The notes under the pieces are model-generated. The model ran no database searches. It was not told where the DNA came from and worked only from the letters and a program-made list of their open reading frames with translations. From an uncultured Lachnospiraceae bacterium (GTDB lineage: Bacteria > Bacillota_A > Clostridia > Lachnospirales > Lachnospiraceae): DNA of 6,353 bases. Positions 1 through 5,761 of this stretch are shown one piece after another; positions within the stretch are counted from its first letter, which is position 1, and every line of letters starts with the position of its first letter. Where the stretch lies: positions 1 through 6,353 of the forward strand of contig CATLIP010000145.1 of NCBI GenBank assembly GCA_949957035.1, written 5' to 3'. The translations under genes were made by a program, and so were the position numbers.

Positions 1-1160
1 CATTTTCGGACGGAAAAGATAATATCACCAATGATTTCGGCGGAACCCTCTACGAATATATCGGCAAGGAACAGGCTCTTGAGTTGATGCGCTATGTAGA
101 CGACATCAACACCAGCCACGGCGGAGAAAAAACCAGAATGTATTCCACAGCAGGGACTCAATTCAAAAAGGTCTGTCTCCAGAATAAGCTAAAACTTCTG
201 GACGCGTCCGTCCGCCATCTGGGAACAGACATTAACTATGTGGTTCTGGAGCAGCTATACGACGAATTAAAGGACAAGGTGGATTTTCATTTTAACACTC
301 CTGTAGACAGCCTTCAACGTACCGAGGACGGCTACCGCATCCATTATAACGGACAATCTCTAGACTGCAAAAAGTGCATTGTCTCGGTGGGCAGGAGCGG
401 AAGTAAATGGATGGAAAATATCTGCAGCGAACTGGACATCCCTACCAAATCCAATCGTGTGGATATCGGCGTCCGTGTGGAGCTTCCGGCAGTCATTTTC
501 TCCCATCTGACCGACGAGCTGTACGAGAGTAAGATTGTCTACCGCACAGAAAAATTCGAAGACAATGTTCGTACATTCTGTATGAACCCCTATGGTATTG
601 TGGTAAATGAAAACACCAACGGCATTGTCACTGTCAACGGCCACAGCTATGAAGGTACAGAGCATCAGACGGAAAACACCAATTTCGCACTTCTGGTTGC
701 CAAGCATTTCTCCGAACCCTTTAAGGACAGCAACGGATACGGAGAGAGTATCGCCAGACTTTCTAACATGCTTGGGGGCGGCGTTATCGTACAGCGCTTT
801 GGTGATTTAGTCCGGGGAAGACGAAGCACAGCAGGACGAATCCGGGAGGGCCTGGTCACTCCTACCCTTGCCGCTACACCGGGCGATTTAAGTCTGGTAC
901 TGCCGAAAAGAATCTTAGACGGCATTATGGAAATGATTTATGCTCTTGATAAGATAGCGCCCGGAACCGCTAATGACGATACACTTCTCTACGGCGTGGA
1001 GGTAAAATTCTATAACATGGAAGTAGAGCTTGACCAGAATCTGGAAACCAAGTACAAGGGACTCTACATCATCGGAGACGGAAGCGGGGTCACTCATTCT
1101 CTCTCCCATGCTTCGGCAAGCGGAGTATATGTCGCAAGACACATTATAGAAAATATGTAA
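1..1160 (+). CDS. FAD-dependent dehydrogenase of the COG2509 type, C-terminal part (5' end outside window)
   Basis: This is a partial flavoprotein oxidoreductase. The frame is open from base 3, giving 385 visible residues before the TAA at 1158-1160, so the Met near base 84 is internal and not the start. The first visible residues, FSDGK, match the segment that in this family follows the N-terminal GxGxxG dinucleotide-binding fold, which is therefore outside the window. Landmarks by visible residue are CIVSVGRSG (about 125-133), RFGDLVRGRRST (265-276), PTLAATPGDLS (287-297), and a C-terminal FAD-contacting GLYIIGDGSGVTHS stretch (about 353-366) followed by an ASASG motif. This order is typical of uncharacterised 'NAD(FAD)-utilizing dehydrogenases'. 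The physiological substrate is not known for the family, and nothing here reveals it. The protein is probably cytosolic, with no membrane segment visible. It is convergent with the next operon and no frameshift is seen. Confidence 0.9.
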   Translation, partial: FSDGKDNITNDFGGTLYEYIGKEQALELMRYVDDINTSHGGEKTRMYSTAGTQFKKVCLQNKLKLLDASVRHLGTDINYVVLEQLYDELKDKVDFHFNTPVDSLQRTEDGYRIHYNGQSLDCKKCIVSVGRSGSKWMENICSELDIPTKSNRVDIGVRVELPAVIFSHLTDELYESKIVYRTEKFEDNVRTFCMNPYGIVVNENTNGIVTVNGHSYEGTEHQTENTNFALLVAKHFSEPFKDSNGYGESIARLSNMLGGGVIVQRFGDLVRGRRSTAGRIREGLVTPTLAATPGDLSLVLPKRILDGIMEMIYALDKIAPGTANDDTLLYGVEVKFYNMEVELDQNLETKYKGLYIIGDGSGVTHSLSHASASGVYVARHIIENM

Positions 1161-1167
1161 ATATATT

Positions 1168-1194
1168 GGGGCGGAGAACTATCTTCTCCGCCCC
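1168..1194. terminator. Hairpin between convergent genes, probable bidirectional terminator
   Basis: A perfect 11-bp inverted repeat, GGGGCGGAGAA / TTCTCCGCCCC, encloses a 5-nt loop. It starts 7 nt after the stop of the plus-strand flavoprotein gene and ends 14 nt before the stop of the minus-strand operon. The stem is GC-rich. The tails are only moderately U-rich in either direction (TATTGTGTT on plus, AATATATTTA on minus), so it is a plausible but not textbook intrinsic terminator serving both transcripts. Confidence 0.75.
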
Positions 1195-1208
1195 TATTGT
1201 GTTCATCC

Positions 1209-2093
1209 TTATCTTACCTTTACATCCACCATCTGCTGCGGCGCTTCTGCCTTACTCATCTGATATGCCGCCCGCGCCTTCGCGCGCTTTACCTTAAGCG
1301 CCTCCGGCGTGGTCTCGGCCTCCATACGGGTCATCTCCCTCTCTGTGACAAGATTCCTGACATCCTTTTCTGCCGCAGCCGCCTTAACTGCCTCTTCGCC
1401 TGTAAGAGGCCCGTCTTTTGCGGCTCCATCGGCTGTGGTATCGCCCTCCTGCGCAGAATTCGTCTCGGCGCTGTCCTTCTTTGCAGGATCCTCGATACCA
1501 AGTTCTTTTTCTTTGGCTTCCTGAAGCTCCTTCTCCGCCTTCAGACGTTCCGCCTCCGTTGGAAGTTTTGCATACTCTCCGCTCTCTACAAATTCCTGTG
1601 TCGTTACCTGTAAGGCCTGATTCTTGCGGTGCTCCTGCATGACTAATTCAAACTTCTTCTCTTCCGGAATCACCGGATTATTCATGATACTGTTCACCGC
1701 GCCTAAGGACGCCGCGGTGTGGGTCATCTTCACGCGCTCTACTTCTTCCTTCGTCTTACACTTCTTAAGCTCATTCTCGTAGTTCTTCTGCTCTGTCTCG
1801 ATTGACTTCACCCGCTGGTAGGTCTGCGGGTCATGGGTCCTTAGATAATCCATCTCCTCCCCAGTCAATTTCTGACCGCTGTTCAGCTTCAAATCAATCT
1901 GCTTGGCCAACTGGTCGGAGCCGTCAGCCCTGGACTGCCTTATCTGCTCCGCCTGCCTCCTTGTAGGGTCGTTGTCAAGCTTCATGCTGCCATCCGCAGT
2001 AAAATCACTGTTATCCTGCTTCTTCTGCCACTTCATCTGCATCTCCATATTCCGGGTATATGCATTCAATGACTGTACTGTTAAAAAGTTCAC
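1209..2093 (-). CDS. Hypothetical charged, coiled-coil-rich protein (second gene of putative SigD operon)
   Basis: A 294-residue protein of unknown function that I cannot assign to a characterised family. It starts at GTG (2091-2093), supported by AAGAGAGGTG at 2101-2110 with a 7-nt spacer, and ends next to the shared hairpin. It has no signal peptide or membrane helix. Residues about 60-125 form a Lys/Glu-rich helical region (KLTGEEMDYL, then ELKKCKTKEEVERVKM, with the only Cys at 112). Residues about 175-200 are another predicted amphipathic or coiled-coil stretch (AERLKAEKELQEAKEKE). Residues about 200-230 are a low-complexity Ala/Asp/Thr/Glu linker that looks disordered. Residues 235-285 return to charged helix. 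The N-terminus (MNFLTVQSLNAYTRNMEMQMKWQ) is amphipathic. It lies 32 nt downstream of the 227-aa gene and is almost certainly cotranscribed with it. A role linked to motility or the cell envelope is only inferred from the promoter upstream. Confidence 0.85.
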   Translation of the reverse strand: MNFLTVQSLNAYTRNMEMQMKWQKKQDNSDFTADGSMKLDNDPTRRQAEQIRQSRADGSDQLAKQIDLKLNSGQKLTGEEMDYLRTHDPQTYQRVKSIETEQKNYENELKKCKTKEEVERVKMTHTAASLGAVNSIMNNPVIPEEKKFELVMQEHRKNQALQVTTQEFVESGEYAKLPTEAERLKAEKELQEAKEKELGIEDPAKKDSAETNSAQEGDTTADGAAKDGPLTGEEAVKAAAAEKDVRNLVTEREMTRMEAETTPEALKVKRAKARAAYQMSKAEAPQQMVDVKVR

Positions 2094-2100
2094 GCAGACT

Positions 2101-2110
2101 CACCTCTCTT
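2101..2110 (-). promoter_or_regulatory. Ribosome binding site for the GTG-started 294-aa gene
   Basis: On the minus strand, AAGAGAGGTG sits with its GAGGTG core 7 nt from the GTG at 2093. It supports the non-ATG start; the first in-frame ATG is at codon 16 and has no comparable site. Confidence 0.75.
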
Positions 2111-2125
2111 ATCTAAAACCAAAAA

Positions 2126-2809
2126 CTATACCAATGTATCCACAGATACCCTCATAAGCTTATTGCCTGACTGTCTAAGGCCGGCCTCAACGGATTCCCT
2201 AGTAATTCCGTCCAAAGCGCCGTATTTTACCGGCCTTCCAATCCCCCAGCCCGGGTCGGCTTCTCTCGCTGCCGCCAAAAATGCCTGCCGGTATGCCCGT
2301 TCATACTGTTCCATCGTATATCCTGCTGCCAGCCGGTCGTTCTTCGTTACCTTCCGATACATATTGGTATATACATCTGACCGCTTTGTAGTGTCACCGT
2401 TCAAGACGCCATTCTCACGCAGAAACTCTTTCTTCGTCTGCTCAAACATCTCGTCCTTGCTGCTCTCCGGGATAGAAATGATACGCCTCCGGCTGCTCTC
2501 ATTGGCGTCCGTCACCAACAAACCTGCAAGCCCGGTCGTAGGGTCAATATAATCTCCGTCCTTGTCGTAGGACCTCATAGAATTTTTAATTGCCTGAACA
2601 TTCGTAAACATGGAGCCGTTCCCATTCTTCGCCATCTCGTTCATAACAGCTCTGTACTGCTTACTGCTCGTATCAATGCCTGCTGCCTTCAACCGTGCCT
2701 GCACAGAGCTGCTGTTAATCTCTGATAAACGAAAGCTGCCAATGGGACTTGCGCCTGATATTCCAAATGTCTGCTGCAATAAAAAGCTGTAATCTACGAT
2801 TCTTGCCAT
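2126..2809 (-). CDS. Hypothetical protein, 227 aa (first gene of putative SigD operon)
   Basis: A protein of unknown function that begins MARIVDYSFLLQQTFG and ends MRVSVDTLV. The chosen ATG (2807-2809) has a strong GGAGG 8 nt upstream. An in-frame ATG ten codons earlier (2839) would place that GGAGG inside the coding region, so it is unlikely to be used. Visible features are a hydrophobic or aromatic N-terminal patch (residues 5-16) too short for a signal peptide, and a Ser-rich segment (about 19-36). An acidic loop DKDGDYID (82-89) recalls a calcium-binding Asp loop but lacks an EF-hand context. A GLAGLLVTDAN stretch follows at 93-103, then a mostly helical, charged C-terminal half containing GDTTKRSDVYTNMYRKV (138-154), YTMEQYERAYRQAF (164-177), and ADPGWGIGRP (184-193). 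No membrane segment or enzymatic motif is apparent. It is first in a two-gene unit behind a sigma-28-like promoter, so a motility-regulon or surface-associated role is possible but inferred. Confidence 0.85.
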   Translation of the reverse strand: MARIVDYSFLLQQTFGISGASPIGSFRLSEINSSSVQARLKAAGIDTSSKQYRAVMNEMAKNGNGSMFTNVQAIKNSMRSYDKDGDYIDPTTGLAGLLVTDANESSRRRIISIPESSKDEMFEQTKKEFLRENGVLNGDTTKRSDVYTNMYRKVTKNDRLAAGYTMEQYERAYRQAFLAAAREADPGWGIGRPVKYGALDGITRESVEAGLRQSGNKLMRVSVDTLV

Positions 2810-2817
2810 TAAAGAAG

Positions 2818-2825
2818 CCTCCCTT
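2818..2825 (-). promoter_or_regulatory. Ribosome binding site fixing the start at 2809
   Basis: Minus-strand AAGGGAGG, with GGAGG ending 8 nt before the ATG at 2809. It decides between this ATG and the longer in-frame alternative at 2839. Confidence 0.85.
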
Positions 2826-2861
2826 CGGCTGCAATCCATTACCTGCTACCTGTTTTCGAAA

Positions 2862-2873
2862 GTGCTGTCTTCT
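2862..2873. repeat. 12-bp direct repeat, left copy
   Basis: GTGCTGTCTTCT occurs here and again at 3087-3098, the right copy beginning at the base after the 166-bp palindromic element. The left copy lies around the predicted transcription start of the sigma-28-like promoter, 47 bp outside the element's left end, so it is not a simple target-site duplication. Confidence 0.6.
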
Positions 2874-2876
2874 TTA

Positions 2877-2903
2877 ATATCGGCAAAAATATTGGAAAAC
2901 TTA
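2877..2903 (-). promoter_or_regulatory. Putative sigma-28 (SigD/FliA-type) promoter
   Basis: The minus strand reads TAAG (2900-2903), a 15-nt spacer (2885-2899), then GCCGATAT (2877-2884). The established sigma-28 consensus is TAAA-N15-GCCGATAA, so 11 of 12 conserved positions approach consensus (3/4 at -35, 7/8 at -10) with exact spacing. The expected transcription start is near 2870, giving a leader of about 60 nt before the ATG at 2809. No convincing sigma-A promoter (TTGACA/TATAAT with 17-nt spacing) was seen in 2840-2920. Its placement directly before a gene with a good ribosome binding site supports function. Confidence 0.7.
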
Positions 2904-2920
2904 ACCACAATCCCCCATCT

Positions 2921-3086
2921 ACTAGTACACCGAAAAATAAGTTCCTAGCCATATAACGCAGGATGATTTTTCATATGCAAGGCGGAGGAATGAGGCGTAG
3001 TGGGCGCTACGCCGATTGACGACAACGACGCAGATGGAAAATCAGACAAGTTATATGGCTGGTTACTTATTATTCGGTGTACTAGT
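2921..3086. repeat. 166-bp palindromic MITE-like element with 37-bp terminal inverted repeats
   Basis: The left end (2921-2957) and the reverse complement of the right end (3050-3086) agree at 33 of 37 positions. Both begin ACTAGTACACCGAA and finish AGCCATATAAC. Pairing resumes further in, between the stretches around 2965-2979 (TGATTTTTCATATGC) and 3031-3045. The centre holds a perfect 7-bp stem GGCGTAG/CTACGCC (2994-3000 and 3007-3013) with a 6-nt loop. The whole unit could fold as one long interrupted hairpin in DNA or RNA. It encodes no credible protein. The architecture fits a non-autonomous miniature inverted-repeat element or another dispersed non-coding repeat; copy number elsewhere cannot be judged here. 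ACTAGT is self-complementary, so part of it could be target duplication instead of element. Confidence 0.75.
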
Positions 3087-3120
3087 GTGCTGTCTTCTCT
3101 ATATTCAGGCAGCACACTAG
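3082..3120 (-). terminator. Inverted repeat overlapping the ZIP stop codon, possible terminator
   Basis: CTAGTGTGCTG (3082-3092) and CAGCACACTAG (3110-3120) are perfect 11-bp inverted repeats around a 17-nt loop, and the stem can extend by about 3 pairs including a wobble. The stem includes the TAG stop of the ZIP gene (3117-3119), and its distal arm overlaps the ACTAGT end of the palindromic element. The minus-strand sequence after the stem (TACACCGAAT) is not U-rich, so a classical intrinsic terminator is uncertain. It may work together with the adjacent palindrome as a 3'-end or processing structure. Confidence 0.5.
3087..3098. repeat. 12-bp direct repeat, right copy
   Basis: GTGCTGTCTTCT identical to 2862-2873. 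It starts at the first base after the right terminus of the palindromic element and lies partly in the left arm and loop of the 3082-3120 inverted repeat. Similarity continues loosely beyond the 12-mer (TTAATATC against CTATATTC). Confidence 0.6.
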
Positions 3121-3884
3121 CCCAGCGCCACATCCAGAATCATCATAACCAGAAACCCGACGATGAATCCAAGGGTCCCCGACTTTTCGTCTTCTTTGTC
3201 ACAAGCCTCCGGAATCAGCTCCTGAACCACCACATAAATCATAGCCCCTGCAGCCAACGACAAAAACCAGGGCATCCCCGTCTGCACCGCCCCCGCAACG
3301 GCTGCGGCAGCTACGCCAAAAATCGGTTCCACCAATGCCGACATACTTCCAATCAAAAAAGCCTTCTTCTTACTGAAGCCATTCTGTAACAGAGGAAGTG
3401 CAACCGCCGTTCCCTCCGGGAAATTCTGAATCGCAATTCCTACCGCCAAAGCAATGGCTCCTGACAGAAGCGCCGGCTCCTGAGGGTTCTGGGCCGCCAG
3501 TGCAAAAGCAAGACCGATTGCCATCCCTTCCGGAATATTATGCGCCGTAATAGCCATGACCAGCATAGCAGTATTCCTCTGAACTCTGAGATTCTCCCAT
3601 TTTCCAATCAGGTAATCTGCCAGAAGAAGCAGTATCACGCCAAGCAGAAATCCACCCGTAATAACCAGCCAGCTTATCTGCCCGTTCTCCTCTGCAAACT
3701 CAATGCCCGGCAGCAGCAGGGACCAGACGGAGGCAGCCACCATCACTCCGCCCGCAAATCCTAAGAAGCCTCTCTCAAGCCTTCCTCCCATCTCCTTCTT
3801 CACAAAGAATACGCCTGCCGCCCCAAGCGTCGTCACTGAAAATGTAAGTAATGTTCCTAAGAACGTCCATAAGATTCCATTCAT
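3117..3884 (-). CDS. ZIP-family divalent metal transporter, GufA-like
   Basis: A 255-residue integral membrane metal-ion transporter, expected to import Zn2+ or other divalent cations across the cytoplasmic membrane; the metal cannot be told from sequence. The ATG at 3882-3884 is chosen because GAGGTG lies 6 nt upstream. The GTG at 3893, three codons earlier, is itself part of that ribosome binding site. About eight hydrophobic helices are visible. The family's metal-binding motifs are present: HNIPEG in TM4 (about 115-120), QNFPEG in TM5 (about 153-158), and the following SALVEPIFG helix (Glu about 186). A late VVQELIPEA helix (about 219-227) is also typical. The usual His-rich cytoplasmic loop is absent; the TM3-TM4 loop is short (GKWENLRVQRN). 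It follows the ABC exporter gene by 32 nt on the same strand and is probably cotranscribed with it. No metal-responsive operator was recognised. Confidence 0.92.
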   Translation of the reverse strand: MNGILWTFLGTLLTFSVTTLGAAGVFFVKKEMGGRLERGFLGFAGGVMVAASVWSLLLPGIEFAEENGQISWLVITGGFLLGVILLLLADYLIGKWENLRVQRNTAMLVMAITAHNIPEGMAIGLAFALAAQNPQEPALLSGAIALAVGIAIQNFPEGTAVALPLLQNGFSKKKAFLIGSMSALVEPIFGVAAAAVAGAVQTGMPWFLSLAAGAMIYVVVQELIPEACDKEDEKSGTLGFIVGFLVMMILDVALG

Positions 3885-3888
3885 TTTT

Positions 3889-3915
3889 TTCACCTCATCA
3901 TCAATATACGGTGAA
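3889..3915 (-). promoter_or_regulatory. Small hairpin that would occlude the ZIP ribosome binding site
   Basis: On the minus strand TTCACC (3910-3915) can pair with GGTGAA (3889-3894) around a 15-nt loop. The 3' arm covers most of the GAGGTG ribosome binding site (3891-3896) of the ZIP gene. The 5' arm begins one base after the stop codon of the preceding ABC gene, so a terminating ribosome would tend to open it. This geometry suggests translational coupling. The stem is only 6 bp, so the effect may be weak. Confidence 0.4.
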
Positions 3916-3916
3916 G

Positions 3917-5758
3917 CTATGAAATGGTTCCTCCTGCAAATACCTTCATGGACGCTTCTTCTTCAAACTGTTTGGAATACAACTCATAATAGCAGCCTTT
4001 TTCTCTAAGCAGCTCCTTATGGCTCCCCTGCTCTATCACTTTTCCGTCCTTCACCACAAGAATCAAGTCTGCCTGCCGGATGGTAGAAAGTCTGTGTGCA
4101 ATGATAAATGAGGTATGCCCTTTCAGAAGCCGCCCTGTCGCCTGCTGAATGAGCTGCTCGGTGTGGGTATCGATGGAAGAGGTGGCTTCGTCCAGCACAA
4201 AGATTGCCGGGTCCGCCAAAATCGCTCTTGCAAATGAAATCAACTGCTTCTCCCCGGTAGAAAGCCTGCCTCCGCTCTCCCCTACGTCACTGTCATAGCC
4301 CTTCTCCAGCTTCATCACTACCTCGCTTGCAGACACATTCTCAGCCGCCGCCTCAATCTCCTCATCCGTAGCGTCCAGACGTCCATAACGAATATTTTCC
4401 CGCACTGTCCCGGAAAACAGGTGAGGGTTTTGAAGCACATATCCAATCTGACTGTGAAGCCACAATTGAGAACGCTTACGGTAATCTACGCCGTCAATCA
4501 GTATACGGCCGCTAGTGGGTTCAAAGAAACGCCCCGCCAGATTCACCAGGGTTGACTTCCCCGCCCCGGTCTCGCCTACGATTGCCACATTCATTCCCGC
4601 AGGAACATGAAGGTTAAAATGCTCCAGCACATATTCTTTCCCATCCGGATATCGGAAGGAAACATCCTCGAACACAATATCTCCCTCAATCTTCTCCCAA
4701 TTCTCCTTCTTAGGATGAAAGGAATCTCCATATTTCTGCAAAACCTCCGGCCTGTCCACCACATTGGGTTCCTGCTCCAAAAGGTCCATCACACGCTCAA
4801 TATTGGCCTGACAGGAAATCAGCTCTGCCAAAAGCCTTGCAAGCTGTTGAATCGGCTCGAAAATGATGACCGCATAAGAGATGAATACGGACAGGGTCCC
4901 AAGCTTCATAATCTCCTCCTTCACCATGTAACCACCCTGTGCCAGTACGACAGCCGCCGCCACAGAACTGAATAGGAGAATCAACGGGATATAGACGGCA
5001 TTTAACTTGGCAGAACGGCTCGCCGCCCTGTGCATGTCCGAGGTCCTCTCAAAAAATGCCTTCTCATTATCCTTCTCAATGACCATGCTCTTAGAAGTCT
5101 TCACTCCCGTAATTCCTTCGTTGTATGCACTGGTAATCTGGGAATTAATCTTTCTGACCTTTCGGTTAAAGTGCAGGATTTTATTCTGGAAATAAACTGT
5201 CAGCACAGCGATACAGGGTACGATTAGCAGGATAATCAACGCCAGCCTTATATTCAACATAAACATAATCACAAATACGCTGATTACATAGAGCAGGGAC
5301 CAGAACATATCCACCAGCCCCCATGCAACCATAGAGGCAATCCGCAATGTATCGCTCATGACTCTGGCATGGATGTAGCCTACCGGAGTGGTATTGTAAT
5401 AGGAAAAAGACAGAGTCTGCAGATGCTCAAACTGCGCCCATTTCAAATCCTTTCCCACATTCATTTCTATAATGGTGGCCGCCCGGACAGAAAAGTAGAC
5501 GCATAAAGTCTGAATTACTATCACAGCCACATAAGACAGCGTAAACCGGCTTAAACCGGCAAGGCTCTCCCGGGTAATATAATGGTCGATAGCATAGCTT
5601 TGAAACAACGGAACAACCACATCTATCCCCGCCAAAAAGATATTCAGCCCAAGGGTAACAGCAAAAAACTTCTTGTAAGGCTTGAAAAACGGCAGCATTT
5701 TCCCCCAGACCTTGAAGCTGAACGGTTTATTATATTCTTGCTCTTCATATGCCGCCAT
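3917..5758 (-). CDS. ABC exporter half-transporter (TMD-NBD), catalytic-Glu subunit of a heterodimer
   Basis: A complete 613-residue half-ABC exporter, usual length for the family. It would pair with the upstream gene product to export drugs, lipids or peptides; the substrate is unknown. The N-terminal six-helix type I exporter domain spans about residues 30-310. The linker is followed by the NBD from about 360: A-loop Tyr near 370, Walker A GETGAGKST (395-403), Q-loop Gln 443, signature LSTGEKQ (499-505), Walker B IFVLDE with Asp 523 and catalytic Glu 524, D-loop SSID (527-530), and switch His 555. The signature departs from LSGGQ, which fits the subunit contributing the signature to a degenerate ATP site, as in TM287/288, LmrCD and BmrCD-type exporters. 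The ATG at 5756-5758 lies 3 nt after the upstream stop, with GGAGGTG inside the upstream gene's last codons, indicating translational coupling. The ZIP gene follows 32 nt later. Confidence 0.93.
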   Translation of the reverse strand: MAAYEEQEYNKPFSFKVWGKMLPFFKPYKKFFAVTLGLNIFLAGIDVVVPLFQSYAIDHYITRESLAGLSRFTLSYVAVIVIQTLCVYFSVRAATIIEMNVGKDLKWAQFEHLQTLSFSYYNTTPVGYIHARVMSDTLRIASMVAWGLVDMFWSLLYVISVFVIMFMLNIRLALIILLIVPCIAVLTVYFQNKILHFNRKVRKINSQITSAYNEGITGVKTSKSMVIEKDNEKAFFERTSDMHRAASRSAKLNAVYIPLILLFSSVAAAVVLAQGGYMVKEEIMKLGTLSVFISYAVIIFEPIQQLARLLAELISCQANIERVMDLLEQEPNVVDRPEVLQKYGDSFHPKKENWEKIEGDIVFEDVSFRYPDGKEYVLEHFNLHVPAGMNVAIVGETGAGKSTLVNLAGRFFEPTSGRILIDGVDYRKRSQLWLHSQIGYVLQNPHLFSGTVRENIRYGRLDATDEEIEAAAENVSASEVVMKLEKGYDSDVGESGGRLSTGEKQLISFARAILADPAIFVLDEATSSIDTHTEQLIQQATGRLLKGHTSFIIAHRLSTIRQADLILVVKDGKVIEQGSHKELLREKGCYYELYSKQFEEEASMKVFAGGTIS

Positions 5759-5761
5759 TCC

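Noticed and set aside
360..1142. Antisense open frames under the flavoprotein gene
   Set aside because: They overlap a strongly supported coding region, lack ribosome binding sites and show no recognisable protein motifs.
1273..1286. CGCGC-CTTC-GCGCG mini-hairpin
   Set aside because: It falls in the coding region for an Ala/Lys/Arg stretch of the 294-aa protein and is explained by codon choice.
1197..1613. 138-aa plus-strand open frame rich in Leu/Arg/Cys
   Set aside because: It is antisense to the 294-aa gene and starts beside the terminator hairpin. Its composition is that expected from reverse-reading Glu/Lys-rich codons.
2810..2839. Longer start (ATG at 2839) for the 227-aa gene
   Set aside because: The strong GGAGG would fall inside the coding sequence, and no ribosome binding site precedes 2839.
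2921..3120. CRISPR repeat or tRNA-like structure
   Set aside because: There is no periodic repeat-spacer pattern and no cloverleaf or CCA/T-loop consensus. The pairing is a single nested palindrome.
2945..3133. 62-aa minus-strand open frame across the palindromic element
   Set aside because: It lies almost wholly in an inverted-repeat element and runs into the ZIP stop region, with no convincing ribosome binding site. It is a by-product of the repeat.
3000..3389. 129-aa plus-strand open frame starting inside the palindrome
   Set aside because: It runs antisense through the well-supported ZIP gene, has low-complexity His/Asn/Gln/Pro composition and no family signature.
3885..3893. GTG start at 3893 for the ZIP gene
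   Set aside because: This GTG is part of the GAGGTG ribosome binding site that correctly precedes the ATG at 3884.
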